From an uncultured Mycoplasma sp. (lineage in GTDB: Bacteria; Bacillota_I; Bacilli_A; RF39; UBA660): a DNA stretch of 32,743 bases. Location: contig CABUPU010000012.1 of NCBI GenBank assembly GCA_902493595.1, positions 1-32,743 of the forward strand. Direction: 5' to 3'. Position 1 is the stretch's first letter; each line of letters opens with the position of its first letter. Shown one piece after another: positions 32,739-32,743 of this stretch. The notes below the pieces were generated by a model. The model ran no database searches, had not been told where the DNA came from, and saw only the letters and a program-made list of their open reading frames with translations. A program made the position numbers and the translations under genes.

Positions 32739-32743
32739 GTTAT

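Noticed and set aside
1..32743. Alternative code with TGA as Trp, as in Mollicutes
   Set aside because: Trp residues in the conserved genes are TGG and several intact genes end in TGA; the in-frame stops in the relics are of all three kinds.
1..32743. DGR reverse transcriptase or template repeat inside the window
   Set aside because: No protein shows a YxDD-type reverse transcriptase motif and no second GC-rich segment resembling 1539-1610 was found.
1..32743. CRISPR array, tRNA or rRNA genes
   Set aside because: No regularly spaced repeats and no GC-rich cloverleaf-like stretches were seen on either strand.

Overview
The window is strongly AT-rich (about a quarter G+C by eye), uses the standard bacterial code (TGA serves as a stop, for example at the end of the xerD-type gene) and has Gram-positive style AGGAGG ribosome sites and sigma-A promoters, many with an extended -10 (TGnTATAAT). 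Gene content (trigger factor, MreC/MreD followed by SpoIVFA/SpoIVFB, SpoVIF, 7TM sensor proteins, UPF0104 flippase-like protein) points to an uncultured low-GC Bacillota of the Bacilli/Erysipelotrichia/RF39 kind, probably host-associated. This is inferred from the genes, with no marker RNA in the window. No tRNA, rRNA, CRISPR array or complete insertion sequence was seen.

Layout. 1-2.1 kb: an exported surface protein whose C-terminal end carries a GC-rich, C-ending-codon patch resembling the variable region of a diversity-generating retroelement (DGR), followed by a decayed small gene. 2.1-6.9 kb: housekeeping genes (Xer recombinase, tig, a SpoVIF-like protein with a TTG start, a DUF1015 protein) and an unknown gene. 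6.95-7.8 kb: two decayed genes, the second with three in-frame stops. 7.8-9.1 kb: a lone PilB/GspE-type ATPase on the minus strand. 9.2-12.5 kb: an operon-like run of a membrane protein, mreC, mreD, spoIVFA and spoIVFB, in the order known from Bacillus but without minCD. 12.6-13.6 kb: a UPF0104 membrane protein.

13.7-26.8 kb is the accessory heart of the window. Two gene pairs sit in tandem, each an AMP-forming acyl-CoA-ligase-like enzyme followed by a 7TM hybrid-histidine-kinase-like protein. Both kinase-like proteins have lost the phospho-accepting His, the G2 glycines of the ATP lid and the receiver Asp, yet the two copies are nearly identical over their cytoplasmic halves, with a 193-nt tract of perfect identity. 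Both ligase promoters share a 19-nt box. Flanking the pairs are members of one amidoligase/helical-repeat family: a decayed copy at 13.7-15.3 kb, a complete one at 24.3-26.1 kb and a repeat-only one at 26.1-26.8 kb. A transglutaminase-like protein lies in between.

26.9-32.7 kb: a decayed relative of the first surface protein, then htpG with a CIRCE-like HrcA operator over its promoter, a small membrane/coiled-coil gene split by one TAA, and two overlapping flavoprotein genes (HI0933/BaiN-like and COG2509-like). At least six genes are broken by stops or frameshifts. Nearly all are accessory genes, while the housekeeping genes are intact.
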